A stretch of 64,000 nt of DNA from Nautilus pompilius (taxonomy: Eukaryota; Mollusca; Cephalopoda; Nautilida; Nautilidae): NCBI GenBank assembly GCA_018389105.1, contig JACATO010001012.1, positions 410,001 to 474,000 on the forward strand, given 5' to 3'. Made by a program: the position numbers and the translations under genes. The notes under the pieces are model-generated. The model was given only the letters and a program-made list of their open reading frames with translations, had not been told where the DNA came from and made no database searches. The stretch's first letter is position 1. The number at the start of each line of letters is the position of its first letter. This document shows positions 21,675 to 34,770 of the stretch, piece after piece.

Positions 21675-23558
21675 TAGGTCGTTCGAGAGCTTTAAAAAGA
21701 GAAATTAATAATGAATAACCGATGTTAAGGGCCGAGTTCTATTTCTGAGCCCGCTCCGCATCTACACGCTTTTCTCCTCCATTTGGCCACGTGGATTTCC
21801 TCCTACATCTAAAAGCGAAGCGTCGAGTGGGGGTTTCTAAGCGCGCTTGATAGAGGATCCACAGGTAACACCCGACCGGCTGGCAACATTGCTGGAAAAC
21901 CTCCAAGTGTACCCAGGTAACTCGCTTGGCCGGCCACTCACTGCTGTCGGATGTCTGCCTTTATATGCCGACTGTCAGAACGAAGAGTCGCCGAGACAGA
22001 TTATTAGCCGGACCCTTAGGACTGACTCGGGTCCATCGCGCACCACTCAAACTGCGCTAATCCGGCCGGAAGCATAGATAAACGGGTGGCTTTAGAACCC
22101 CGCGTAATGTAAATAAAGTCAGCTGTGCAGAAGTGTTCCGACTAACAGTTGGCTCACGCTTTAGGGGTAACGTTGGCGGACCTTTCGGCTGCCCTGGTAT
22201 TACAACAGAAGATGAGTAAGTATAATCTGCGCTAATGGTACAGGCTCAGGACCAACTCATTCTACATCCAGACAGAGATGTCAATGATAGTCTTCGACTA
22301 ACCACGTTGTTTTGTTTTGTTACCTTTTCCAGAAAAAGGGAATGTTTCAGACCTTTCGAAAGATGGCTAGCCCGCCCATTAACGGGCGAGGATTGTATTC
22401 CTGCAAACTCGCCTGGTATTTCTCGGTCAACAAAACTCTGCCAAGCCAAGTCGCCTGATTTTGCAAGAAACGAAAAGAATCCAGGTATTAAGCCTCTGGC
22501 TGGCACTCATTCTGCATAACTTAAAAAAAGTATCAAATTTTGCATCAGTCTTTCATATGTCAAGAACAGTATCCGGCTACAAGCATTTCTAGCCGTTTTT
22601 TCTCTTTGGGAATTTAGTTCTCGAATATTGACAGTAAATTAAACGACCTTTTGAAGTCATTATCGTCAGGTGGATACTTATTACAGAGAATGCTGTTGTT
22701 GTACTGTTGTCGTAATATACTATACAGGTGAAAGTATTTTTAATTAACAAACCACGTGCCAGGTACTTATTTGGAAGGAGAAACTAAGGTGGCAGCCACT
22801 GGTTGGTATGGCGTTCGCCTGAGATAGCGGACTTATCGCTCTGGTCAAGTATGTGACATCCGTGGTATTGATCTGTGATAGATTCGATTCTTACCGTTGA
22901 TTTGGAGATATGGCAATAAAATCTGCTTTATTTTAGGTGGAAAATATATTACCAAATCGCACCAATCAAAACACACAATAACAAATTTAAGAGTAGCCCT
23001 TGACAGTTCGCATTCCGGAAACTGATGGAAGATGTTGCCTTTTGAGCGAGTTGGCCACCTCACAGTAATTAATTAACCTGCAATATATTTTATGAATAAT
23101 AATAATAACAATATCCGCCGACCGTTAAGTATGCTATCCTGGTTACGATAATAAGGATAGTATGCTTACATACAGATGAGGGATTTATTTACACTCATGT
23201 TATTGGACGATTAAACCAAAACCCGGATCTTATTTACAGAAGAGAGTCAATAACATATAAAAATAGATCAAACCGTATAAGAAAGAAAAAAAGTTGATGC
23301 TTTTCGTAACCTACACAAAGTCGGTTTTTGCTTTGACAATAGTTTTTCGAGTTCATATTGTCGTCGCCACACCTAGACGTTCAGGCGACGTTCGCTGGCT
23401 AACCAACTTGAAAGTGCTCATAAATAGCAGAAGAAGAATTACACAAGTCGATTGAAAATAATATAGAAAATCAATAATTAGTTTAAAAAAAATTAATACC
23501 GAACCTAGCTATTGTTACTGAGTAAAGCTGTTACAGCAGCGATAAATTCTAATTAAAC
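21675..23558. other. No gene seen
   Basis: Unique sequence, somewhat GC-richer from 21.7 to 22.5 kb. ORFs at 21.85-22.08 and 22.23-22.52 kb match no family I recognise. A stretch near 22.80-22.90 kb (GGTTGGTATGGCGTTCGCCT) faintly resembles a tRNA-derived SINE head but lacks a good B box. Confidence 0.35.
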
Positions 23559-24627
23559 TTATAATATAATCGACATCATATGGTTCACCTGTAAATAAGG
23601 GTTAACCTTTATGCACATAAGGCTATAATCGGCGTCATATGGTTAACCTGTACATGAGGGTTAACCTTTATGCACATAAGGCTATAATCGGCGTCATATG
23701 GTTAACCTGTACATGAGGGTTAACCTTTATGCACATAAAGCTATAATCGGCGTCATATGGTTAACCTGTACATGAGGGTTAACCTTTATGCACATAAGGC
23801 TATAATCGGCGTCATATGGTTAACCTGTACATGAGGGTTAACCTTTATGCACATACGGCTATAATCGACATCATATGGTTAACCTGTATGCACATAAGGC
23901 TATAATCTGCGTCATATGATTAACCTGTATGCACATAACGCTATAATCGACATCATATGGTTAACCTGTACATAAGGCTATAATCTGCGTCATATGATTA
24001 ACCTGTATGCACATAAGGCTATAATCGACATCATATGGTTAACCTGTACATAAGGCTATAATCTGTGTCATATGGTTAACCTGTATGCACATACGGCTAT
24101 AATCGACATCATATGGTTAACCTGTATGCACATACGGCTATAATCGACATCATATGGTTAACCTGTATGCACATACGGCTATAATCGACATCATATGGTT
24201 AACCTGTACATAAGGCTATAATCGGCGTCATATGGTAAACCTGTACATAAGGGTTAACCTTTATGCACATAAGGCAATAATCGACATCATATGGTTAACC
24301 TGTATGCACATACGGCTATAATCGACATCATATGGTTAACCTGTATGCACATAAGGTTATAATCGACATCATATGGTTAACCTGTATGCACATACGGCTA
24401 TAATCGACATCATATGGTTAACCTGTACATAAGGCTATAATCGGCGTCATATGGTAAACCTGTACATAAGGGTTAACCTTTATGCACATAAGGCAATAAT
24501 CGACATCATATGGTTAACCTGTATGCACATAAGGTTATAATCGACATCATATGGTTAACCTGTACATAAGGCTATAATCTGCGTCATATGGTTAACCTGT
24601 ACATAAGGCTATAATCGGCGTCATAAG
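23559..24627. repeat. Minisatellite of about 24 units in three length classes
   Basis: A tandem array built on GTCATATGGTTAACCTGTA and GGCTATAATCG. The first part (about 23.57-23.87 kb) consists of 59-base units that include GAGGGTTAACCTTTATGCAC. Later units are mostly 41 or 37 bases and lack that segment, but 59-base-like units reappear near 24.23 and 24.45 kb. I count about 24 units by the CATATG core; the last is degenerate (GGCGTCATAAGACG). The order of long and short units repeats in blocks, suggesting higher-order duplication. CATATG and GTTAAC palindromes recur in almost every unit. Confidence 0.95.
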
Positions 24628-26069
24628 ACGCATAGATAAGATTATAATTGAGCTCATCTCGAAGTCATTAGGTACGGCTATAATTAACAGCAATAACAGT
24701 CCTTTATAGAAATAAATTCTGCTGATTACGACAGAAAGAAAGCATGTTTTTAAATTAGTTGAGTCACTACTAATAGAGATGATGGGGCTAACTCCTCTCT
24801 TTCCTTGAATAATATATCAAATAACTTTCCGTTCTTATCTGAGACTGTACTTTGTTGTTGTTGTTTTCATTACTCAACCTTCATTGTTTTCTTCTAGTTG
24901 CGGTCGATATAAAAATACTCGTTCATGTCATCTGAACAAAATTTTTAAAAAAACCTTTTTTGTTTGAACTGGTGGGAGTAACTTCTTTAGATTAACCCAC
25001 CTCGTTAAAAAGAAATAGAACAAGGTTTACCAAGCTGAAAAAGAACTTCTACTGTTTCCGTTATGTTAACATTTGTTGTTTTTAATTTTCGTTTATTTAA
25101 CCAATTTTTTCGTAAATCTAAAGACTGAATGACTTATCGACGACTTGGTGTCCAAGGTCAAACTGCTGCAGCTTCTCTTCCGTTTGACCTTTCTGCCCTT
25201 ACATCTCGTCCTTTTTTCATGATGGCCACTAAAGGGACTCTACCGAAAGCTCCCTGGCAGACAAACAGCCGGACTCGTCCTGGAATCGAGCGGACAAGAC
25301 CCATTTTGATAAGTGGCTATTGCCAAATCTCCACGCACTCATCGGCAGGCGTGGCTGTGCGCTCGCTCACTAATCAAACAATTCAGCCACCACAAAAAGA
25401 AAAAGAAAATGCGGAATAAGTACAAAAATAAATTTCTATTTTATATCTAAAGATTTCCAAGCAGTCATATGTTAACTTTATGCGTTAGTAAATTCTTCAG
25501 TGGCCAGTCCACATTTAAGACCCGACCACTCAGTCGACCCAAGCAGAATTTTATTAATATTATTTAGCACCATAATTTTAGGATTTAAACAAGTTTTCCT
25601 TTGTTGTTGTCTTTTTTGCATGATATCCCTTTCTATACATTTCTTTAGAATGACATTTGAAAAGAGTTATTTACCTTTAGCAAAAGACAAACTCAAACAG
25701 CATTGGTTTGTTGCCTCACTGAACACGCTGCCGGTAAGTTTAACAAACATTAATGCCATTGATTTCTTATTTAAAACGACCGCATTAGTCTTGTTTCCTT
25801 AAGAGACGTCGGATTAGCACAGCCACGTAATCTCAGAAAATTCTCGGCGTATAAGAGGCGAAGATTACCAGGCTGTTTGCATGAACGAGATAGCACAGCG
25901 CAGTAAGGCGGTAAATGTCAGAACTTCCACTTGTAATTGCTTGTTACGGCTCATGTAGAATAAATGGCGTGTTCTCCGAGAGAGAAAAACCAAAACAAAA
26001 ATGGCGCCAAGAGCTTTAGCATCTTCTTTACTCTTTTTTGTGCTCGGCTGTAAGTGTTACGCACTTAAA
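24628..26069. other. No gene seen
   Basis: AT-rich unique sequence. ORFs at 25.13-25.42 and 25.50-25.80 kb match nothing I recognise. Confidence 0.4.
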
Positions 26070-26071
26070 CA

Positions 26072-26257
26072 CTATTTCTCAAGTCCCCCTGCATGCGAAC
26101 TATCTCCTTTTTTGCTTCCAGAAATTCTGAATTGCGACTCGTCACTAAATAGCACCTTTCTCCAGTCATCAGATGTCCAGGCCAAATTAAATGTCATCAG
26201 ATTGCCCACCCACCCCAATACCAGATCTATTATGCTAGGTAATGGCACAGCTAGCAA
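26072..26257 (-). pseudogene. Tc1-like transposase fragment (DDE region)
   Basis: The minus-strand frame contains LAWTSDDWRKVLFSDESQFR, the typical Tc1 segment around the first catalytic aspartate (FSDES). It runs on for about 15 residues and stops. It is a relic of only about 60 residues. It overlaps in domain position with the neighbouring relic at 26.28-26.72 kb, which also reaches a WRHVVF segment, so the two may come from separate insertions. No terminal repeats found. Confidence 0.5.
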
Positions 26258-26279
26258 ATCGTTCCCCTCTAGCCTGTGG

Positions 26280-26720
26280 ACCGGTGATGTCTGTCAGTGA
26301 AACACGACATGGCGCCAACAGTTCGGTTTCTATGTTTCAGTGCTGTGTCGACTTGAATGCGGAGCTGTCGGTGTTTCCGTTTTAGAGAGATATGCAGCAG
26401 TGCTCGACAAGTGAGACTGCACTCGACTAGCATGAAGTCTGTTGTAAACTGTCTCTGTTGAAATTCCGTGGCTGGCTGCTCGTTGGAGGCCATTTTCGAG
26501 AGATCGTGCCGTTGGAAAACATCTTTTTCCCCTGGGAAAGGCGACATAATAACGATCCTATATGAGGATCTGTCCACGAACTGACTGGGTTTATGATACC
26601 TTGATAATGTCCTATGAATGACACTGCGATATAAATTCTGCTAGAAAGTGACAGCTCCCTGTGTCATCTCTCCAAGAACTTCACTAGATGTTAAATGACG
26701 CCTAGGCATTTCTAAAGCGA
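26280..26720 (-). pseudogene. Tc1-like transposase fragment (N-terminal half)
   Basis: Minus-strand remnants in broken frames. In order they include MPRRHLTSSEVLGEMTQGAV, SVIHRTLSRYHKPSQFVDRS (second helix of a Tc1 helix-turn-helix and linker), STETVYNRLHASRVQSHL, KRKHRQLRIQ and WRHVVF at the start of the catalytic domain. This order and spacing is that of Tc1-family transposases. There are several frame shifts and at least one stop, and no inverted repeats were recognised. Confidence 0.55.
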
Positions 26721-29700
26721 CTTGAACCACATACGCGGCCATCTCGTAGAAAAAATGGTAACGGGCGGCGTGCACAAATGTCTGCAGATTAAGTGAGAGG
26801 AGTGATTTGCAGGAGAGTCGCCAACGTCGCTCAGTCCCAGAGAAGATGACCGTAAAGCTACATGATGTACGTGCGATGTCAGGGTTGACTTTCTTCGCAG
26901 ATAAATTATAAACAAAAATGACATCCAACACTGCAGGCAAGGAAACGGCGTTTGTTGATATTTTGTGAGGAGTACCTGTATGTAATTACCACGAGTCTTG
27001 TAGCACAAACATTTTGAATGAAACAAGTAAAAATACATCTTTTTACAAAAGGTGACGAGTTAAATCATTTGGGCTGTAAAATAACATTTATTGCGCTGAT
27101 GGTGTTGAAAGAGACCTGTGCTGACCTTGTAGCAGTTGTAGGTAATTAATGATCTACTTCGCCAAAAGTTCAGCTTTGATTTGCTCTACAGAGCCATCAC
27201 AAAGTCCGCGCACAGACGCTGCGGGGCTCGGCCGCCTTCAGGCTGCACGTACGAGCCGCTCTCGCAGCAATTGGCCGGATAATAAATCAAGACAGCTTTA
27301 TTTCAGGATTTATCAGGCAGTTTAGTGGTTAACAGTAACCGACAGCTTGGTTCTGACCACCGACCGCATAAATCGAACGGACCATATGGGTCCTGGGAGA
27401 GATTTTCAGATAATAATTCTTTCCGGAAATCACAGAGTTTCGGGGATCTGCGTTCGTCCCTTGTTGAAGATGCGCATTTAGTTCAGCATTCTAGGTTTTG
27501 TACAGCTGTTGGGAAGACTTCGCGGTTTATTACTGAGAAACCGAACGCGGTCCCGCCCAATAGAGGGCGCCTGCCCTTCCGACTTCGGAAGAAGAAATCT
27601 CTACTGAAATTCTTCGTTTTCAGATGTGCAAACCGGAAATCGCGGTGGACCCAGGAGAACGCCCTTCCGGGCGGTTTCTGATGCCACACAGGATAAGTAA
27701 CATCTCGCCCCCTACTCTCGTCGTGGATACCCGCGCGTGCAGCCTTGTAATACGTTGACACATTTAAAAGCTGCAAAAATATGCGAGTGTTTTGAGAACA
27801 GAACTCTTTCAGGAAATATTTCTCAAAGAGGAAGCGTATCCTCCATGGAATGACAAACAATGCTTATTCCTGAGATAGATTTGTTAGCTAACACTGATTA
27901 TACAAGCTGCTCCGACTTGGAATCTCAGACCAGTGAAATAGCCGATATCCAGACGAAGCTTCTCTTTTTGTATCGTTGCCACGGTAACCTGGCAAGTTTA
28001 TTGAATGTACGAAAACTACACTGGCACAGTTTTTATTTTCCTTAACTATTCATCAGAATCAAGTAATAAATATCTTTTTCACCTTGAAGATAAAGACTCG
28101 ATCGAATGCCGTGTGTCGGCGATTTTGTTAATTTTGTCATCTGTTGTTTTTTTGTGGGATTTCTTTAAAAAGTGGAATTTTGGAACTGGCGACTCCTGAC
28201 ATTGGCCACTCGAAACCTCGCAGACTGACACAAGATTCTCCTCTGACATTGCATTCGACGAAACTCTTACGAGCCCGGTACTGACTTTCATCGAAACCCG
28301 GGCAAACGCTTTCTCATGAAGTCTCGTAACCAACCCTGTGTCTCTGCTTGCGGTTAAGAATTATATACTTTCGCCATAGCATTTTGGTAAAGAGAGGTTT
28401 ACCTGGAGAACAGCGAGCACTGCTCGAGGCGGAAAACTGTTGGCCAGGACTGATTTTAAAACATAAGCTCCATTTGGTTAATTATTACTCAAGAGAAACA
28501 CGGATTTGAAGAGAAAAACCAGGGTCGGGATGCCAACTCACCGTCTCGCCATTGTAGCGTTATCTAATTTAAATTTAAATTTTATTTGTTTACTTTAGAA
28601 AAATGGTTCCTCCAAAATTGCACTAAACTGGCAGTAGCTTCCTGTTTATGTAACCCACCTGCAATCACAGACCTTCGCGGGGTTTTCGTAACCCAGTAAC
28701 ACGCCACATCAGATGGGTGATTCCGTCTCGTACTAACACCAACGTTGGCACTTAAAGCGCCACACAGTGTGCGAGAAAGGGAGATAATCTCGGGCCCCTC
28801 AGATTTTGAAAACGACCCCCTAACTGAACTTATCATAAAGTATCGGGAACTAACCGCTGACCTCTCTTCTATGTTATAATCTTGTTTTGAGAATTGATTT
28901 AAAAATATTTTTAAAAGAAAAGATAATTGAGATGAGTAGCTTATATGACGCGGTCTGGCGTGTCTTTGTTTACCACGCCGTAAATAACCGAGGAAGCAGT
29001 GCACGTGAGTCGCAGGGTTAGATGATCGGTCGCAAAAACGTGTAATGCAGCCATGTATAAACAAATATTGCGACTTTTTGATTCTCACGAAGCGAGGAGA
29101 TTTAAAGGCAATAATATAGAACGTGTTGGGGATGGCTTCGCTTAGTGCAGTCGGAGCGGATCTTTAACTAATAGAGAACTGCGAAAGTGTTCGTTAGTTT
29201 CCGTCTTGCCTCCAACTACACTTGTAAAACGTTCGGTGCACGTGAATCGATCTTATCTGCGCCCTGGCAGCAGGGCGACAGTTACGTCAGAGTGCGTTAA
29301 CGATCCCCTCTTACTCTTGTCTCCCACGTAAATGTCGTTGTTCGACATGTGGCCGACCTGCCCGTCCCAATGTTGACTTGATTAACTCGTGTTCTCGCCC
29401 CCCTCAGCTGGTGAGCTTACAAGTAGTTTTACTTGGCGTCGAACATAAACACGGGGATTGGATTTCGGCAGACATCCGTTATTTGCCCTTAGTGGAATCT
29501 CTCTCTCTTAGAACAGTCGCTCCGTACACACGACGAGTTGCTCAGAAAGACCTCAGCCCTTGTACTGTAGAACTTGAACTTGTTACCAAACTTTTATTAA
29601 AGCACGTGTGAGCTATTTCAGAGAGAGAGATGGGAGGAATAAAGTTTGCAGTAAATAAAAGCAATTCATCTGCAAGAGAACAGTCTCAATTAATTTCTCT

Positions 29701-32700
29701 CCGAGGGCTGGCTGCAGCAGAAGCGGGACGTGACGGCGAATACCTACCAAAACAAACGATTTGCGACCTGAACACGGCACTAAGTCTTCTACAAAAACCA
29801 CAAGAAAAGTCCGTATTAAAGTTTCAAGGTTGAATTCTCTTAACCTTTTTCCTCTTCCTGATTTTGCTTTTAAAAAAAAGTCCGTATACTTACGTCACAT
29901 TATTTGCTAGAAAGATTCTATTTCTTGACATCTGTCGAGGCCGACACCACCACACCATTCCGTTACGGATCTGGACATCATTTCGTCTTTACCTTCCATC
30001 TACGCTAAAAAAAAGGGTCAATCGGTGTAACTAACTCTCGCCCATTCTCGCGGAATCCCGAGACGTCAGACCGATGATTAACTGATCCCTTAAATAGCGA
30101 AGCGCGTCCCGGTGGCAAAAACTCTTGTCTCGGCCCACACAGATGGCGCTTCGGCGACAGCGACCCTGCTTCTTCTCGCCTTTGGTTTCCAAACTTAAAC
30201 TCCCGAGTAGAGCAGCCACCAGTGAACCGTGACCAGCTCGAACTCAACCTCGAGATCAGTTGTCGCAGAAAACGGCAGGAAGTGGCCGCATTCAATGCAG
30301 CTCCCGCCGGCTCCATGGTTTCCGTTACCAGAAGTATATTTAACCGTCACGAAGCATTATCATTTTAAAATGCATCTACTGCATCGACAAATTAAATAAG
30401 AAATCCGCTGTCTTAAAAAAAAAATGCATTCCGTAATTAATAGCGCGCGTGTGTGACCACCGTTGATCCGCATGTGAACTATGCATGAAGAGTCTCCGCA
30501 CGAGGATCCAATTACTGGGGCGGAAAAGTTGGTATCGCCGTTCCCATTTTCAGCAACAGCATCTTACGAAATCACGTCCGAAAATTGGTACGGCACCGCG
30601 CAACATGTTCTTCAAATCCCTGCCCTCAGTTACAAAGGTTAGGACTTCTAATGACACTTAGCACGCTTGTCTACGATTTTCTGATCGATTTGCACTCTAG
30701 GTACACCGCTCGATAATTTATTTAATTCATTAAAAAGTTCCGGTATCGCAAATATTATCTAATATTGCGTCGTACTGGAATTTTAGCTGGATTATCCATG
30801 GTCGATTGATCTCCGGGAGAAGCTCGTCAGCGCTGACACGGCAAGAACCCTCTGTGTCTACACTAAAGAACAAATTAGATAATGCAATATTTTTAATCGT
30901 TAAACATATCCTAAATGCTCTAAAATCTGTAAAATACTGTAACGCACCGATATTCTTTCTCAGACATGTACTCCACATCATATTTAAAGATGTACAAAAA
31001 CTAAAAATTTATAAAACAGAACTGAAATGTCTTTGTTTTTGTCCTCGATGTTGCGCTACTAACATTCTATTAGCCTTATTAGCAGCTGGAATTCGTCGTT
31101 CTTCATATTTCTGGTTCCTGGTAAAAACCGTTCTTCAATTCGCTATCTCCTGTATAAATCTATCTATAACCTTCAGAAAAAGCTCCAAGACTGCCCAGCA
31201 TGCATCAGATTTTTAACAGGAAATGCGAATCCTGGGAAACAGAGTAACAAAGAACGAGGCGGGTGTTTGTAAGTGATGGTGAAATTCAAACTTGGAAATC
31301 TAATTTACGGAGTTTGATGCCGTTCCACTCAAGACTATGTATTCCCCTTAACCATCTATCCTGGAATATAATTTTGAACAGCAGTCCCAATTCTAAGCTT
31401 TAACAGAATATAAAAGCACTCCAAGCCTTTTCTCGTGCAGCTGTTTGGGAGCAAAACTATTTTTGAAGATTTGGTAGTAATAAAGTTACTTTTGATTAAC
31501 TCGTTCAGTAGTATGAAATTCTATACCGCATCATGGTTTTACATTAATCAATTAGTCAAGTGCAAGGTTACCTGCAATCTTTTTAGCTGAAGATATAATT
31601 TACCCGAACCACATTATACTGGACCGCCGAAAATGTACATCATCACGGTACATTCCGGTTTCCAATCCATTTATCAACCGATTCCTTCTTCCTCTGATAC
31701 TCAAGTTTATTCCCAAACTAAAACTGCATTAATATTCAGTAACCTTGAAATACACTAAAGCCATCTATCACACACTCATTTAATTAATTAATATCTGACG
31801 GGTTTTTTTGCTGGCTTTTAGGAAATGTTGAGAATCCGCTAAAGCGATATTATATTTCTTTGGATTTTAGAACAGGATCTATGTAGACTACTATTTGACA
31901 ATTCACTTTATTAAAGAGTCATTCATCTTCGATTCTCGTTTCGCGAGATCTCTTTTGAACAAAGAAGGATGGCCGGCCATTTGAGAGACTCCTGCAAGTC
32001 GAGGTCGCTTATGGCGTCGAGATTCGGAAATGTTTTGTGATTAATTCTTCTGTAGGTGAAACTGCGTCGGGTCGGAAAAGGGTTACATTCGTAAGCCTAC
32101 GCGAGTTACTGTAAATACACATCCCGCTGATAAAATATTATCGACATGGCGAACTCAATTTATAATTTACTATTTAATCATCTAGTTTGTATACAAAATG
32201 ACCTAATTATGCAAAGTAGTGGACATGGCTTCTCTTCGTCGGTAACGTTGATGTGGGCTGGCTGTGCCTGCCCGTCCTCGTTCTGGTGTGGCTGCCAGGA
32301 ATAGCACGAGGTCACGGAGAAGCGATTTTAACCGAATGCCACAGCAGCTTGCAGCTGATGCTTGCGAAAAAGTTATAAAAATGACAAAAAAGGATCTTTG
32401 TACAAGTAGGTAAAAACTCAGGGATGGAATTAGGCTGTTCTCAGAGTTCATCGCAGAACACAAAATGCAGAAAATACTATACACTGCTGAAGTATATATA
32501 TATAATCAGATAATTTAATTTAAACCTTAATAGCAAAATTAAAATCTGGTGTATTTTCTGAAAATGAGTTCCTCCTCCACATTCAGGCTTCTTTGTCTCT
32601 AATCCAATAACAAATAATTAATGCTGTCTTAAAACTGTCGTATTATTATTAGCATTTGTGAAATTCCTTAACCCTGCTGGGTTATAACGAGAGGAAGTAG

Positions 32701-33737
32701 GTGTCGTGAGCTTACAGGAAGTGGGTATCACCTTTGGTTTGCCTGAAAGTGTATTAAATAGAACAGACCAGCCAGACCACATCAAATGGCTGTGGCGTAC
32801 TGCTTGCAGCCCTTTACACGGTAAAGGAAATACCAAGTGAAATCAATGAACCAAGCGGGGCCTTCTTTATCAGTCCGTGTTGTGTAAAGTCGCGTGGTCC
32901 CACTAGCGCGATGCTCAGACAGTGTTAAGTGTCTTCCTTGAAGTGCCTCAAGCCGGGTAGCTAAGTGTATCCAGTCGCTGGTTCGAAAGCACCACGGGTA
33001 GAACTGAGTGAGCATTGTTTAGACTCTAAACGCTATCTTTTCTTTTCGTTTCTTTTCCACACAGGTCTCTGATTCAGCAAACAGCTAGTATAACCTCGGG
33101 GATGTGGATGTAAAGTAGTCAGAGGGCAGGATGTTTATAAAGCAGATAAAAGGCCTTATTTTGCTTTAGAATGTGCATCAAGCAGATAGTTAAGATCGTC
33201 CAAAAGATATTCTGTGTAATGGCAGTAAGCTCGCGACGCTGCTTCCTTCCGTTATAACCACCGTGGAAATCCATATCGACAGGCGACACCGATTAAGAAC
33301 CATTTCAAGGTGTTCCAATCAATTAAAGGAAGAAGGCCCAGCACAATTCAGTCTGGCGTCTATTTATTTTCTGTGCGTGACCACGAATACAACGGGGTCT
33401 GCTCTTATCCTTTACGTAGATGGGCACCACTGTATCCGTTGGTTGGACAAGTATCGCTTGTTTGCAGCATACTCCTTCATTGACTTACATTTTTTTTTTT
33501 TTGAGAAAAATTGGGCTCCCTCCTGTTTTCTTATCACAACTAAAAACGGGGAACCCTAGCAGGGTTTTTTCTCTGCCGAGGTCGAAAGCACCGCGCACCC
33601 CCGCTGATGGCGCAGAATGAACAACGCCTTCTAGTGGCAACCTGCGACACTACAGGCTAGTCTAAATCGAGGTGGAATGTAGCAACAGTGTTGAAGTTGT
33701 AAGGTAAATGGATGATAGCACCGTTTGTCATGTGATC
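26721..33737. other. Long stretch without an assignable gene
   Basis: About 7 kb with no coding region I can support. The part from 27.2 to 30.3 kb is more GC-rich, with several overlapping ORFs of 100-170 codons on both strands (for example 28582-29088 minus and 30005-30316 minus) that match no family I recognise. A CTCF-like motif lies near 27.56 kb. No tandem repeats of note. Confidence 0.4.
27560..27575 (+). promoter_or_regulatory. CTCF-like motif
   Basis: CCAATAGAGGGCGC matches the CTCF core CCASYAGRKGGCRC at 13 of 14 positions. A weaker minus-strand match (CAGATGGCGC) lies near 30.14 kb. Motif match only; matches of this kind occur by chance. Confidence 0.25.
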
Positions 33738-34770
33738 TGTCAGGTGGTTACAAACGTTTTGTCGGTTATTTTACCGCGACAATGAGACTTCATATCGTTG
33801 TTGAAAGTGAAGTTTATTAATCATAGTCATTTCCATTACAATCAATACACTTCTGCCGACGAGTTTTTATACCATTTTGAATAAATCAGGATTTCTGGGA
33901 TCGATAGACTGTTGGAAGGCAGTTTCAGTTGCTGCTCGGTTGGAGAAGGATGTCATACCGAGGAAGCTGTCGAGGTGAGGTCTGGTGAATAGGCTAGGTG
34001 AGGGAGAACTTTGTACCCCAACATGTTCAGTTTCTGAAGAGTCACTTCTGCAGCATGAGGATGAGCATTGATGTGGAGCAGGATTGGGCATCTTCGATTC
34101 ACCAATGGTGGCTGTCATTGGGAGAGTTTCTGATGAACAACGTTTAATGGACAACAGTACCTTTCAGCTGTGATGGTTTTTGTTTCTTATGACAAGCGAA
34201 GAGCAGATCTCCAGTCGACGATTTTGTTGTCGTTCATTCAACTCGTGGGCACCCACTTGTCAAGCTTTGTCACCTTTCCGATGGCATCAAGATGCTGGGA
34301 AACAGTTGCAGTGTAACGTCAAGCTCTCCATCAATTTCTCGCACAGTTCTTCTCGGATCGGCTTCAACTGAGGCTTTCAGACGGTCGTCATCACACCTGG
34401 AAGGACGTCAGCCACGTTCCTCATCTTCGAGGCCCACATCTCCTAATTGAAACTTTGTAAACCCTCATTGTACAGTGCGCTCATTTGCTGTATCCTCGCC
34501 TAATGCTCACTTAATGTTACGAGTTGTCTCGCTCGCTTTGTGGCTAGTTTGAACTCGTGAATCAAAATGCCACTAAAAACCTTTCCATCCATGCTTCAGT
34601 CAGAACCTGAAACAAATATCCATTTTATGATTTTTAAAAAGCTAGGTTTTGCTTAATGTATGCCAAAGTGCATGCTACAAAGCGATATCTACATACACCT
34701 TGACAAGCATGCAAAAATTGACCCCCAAATTAACAATATAAAATCAGACAAAACGTTTGTAGACCTAATA
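33738..34770 (-). mobile_element. Mariner-family DNA transposon, copy C (internally deleted)
   Basis: A 1,033-bp element in the same orientation as copy A. Its left end reads TGTCAGGTGGTTACAAACGT then TTTGTCGG, with the boundary TA changed to TG. The right end as reverse complement reads TATTAGGTCTACAAACGTTT then TGTCTG. The central join lies at about 34165-34185 and has the same sequence, CAGCTGTGATGGTTTTTGTT, as in copy A. Short deletions relative to A occur, for instance between the helices near 33.97 kb. Confidence 0.88.
33817..34630 (-). pseudogene. Mariner transposase remnant, copy C
   Basis: Minus-strand remnant ending in a stop at 33819-33817. Upstream in reading order are TAFQQSIDPRNPD and NQAATE near 33.9 kb, and [16 protein letters not shown], where the second catalytic aspartate is replaced. 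The N-terminal part follows the shared deletion. The first catalytic block is absent as in the other copies. Multiple frame breaks. Inactive. Confidence 0.78.

Noticed and set aside
21675-21690. TTAGGTCGTT next to the second CRE array, matching ten bases of the mariner terminus
   Set aside because: Only ten bases match and there is no partner terminus, so chance is the simpler explanation.
22795-22905. Possible SINE head with GGTATGGCGTTCGCC and AGATTCGATTCTT
   Set aside because: Box spacing is too long and the B box is poor; no second copy in the window.
28582-29088. 168-codon minus-strand ORF
   Set aside because: No motif, family, promoter or splice support; composition is not clearly coding.
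30005-30316. 103-codon minus-strand ORF beginning MEPAGAALNAATSCRF
   Set aside because: GC-rich start is suggestive of a first exon, but there is no supporting promoter, donor or partner exon that I can defend.
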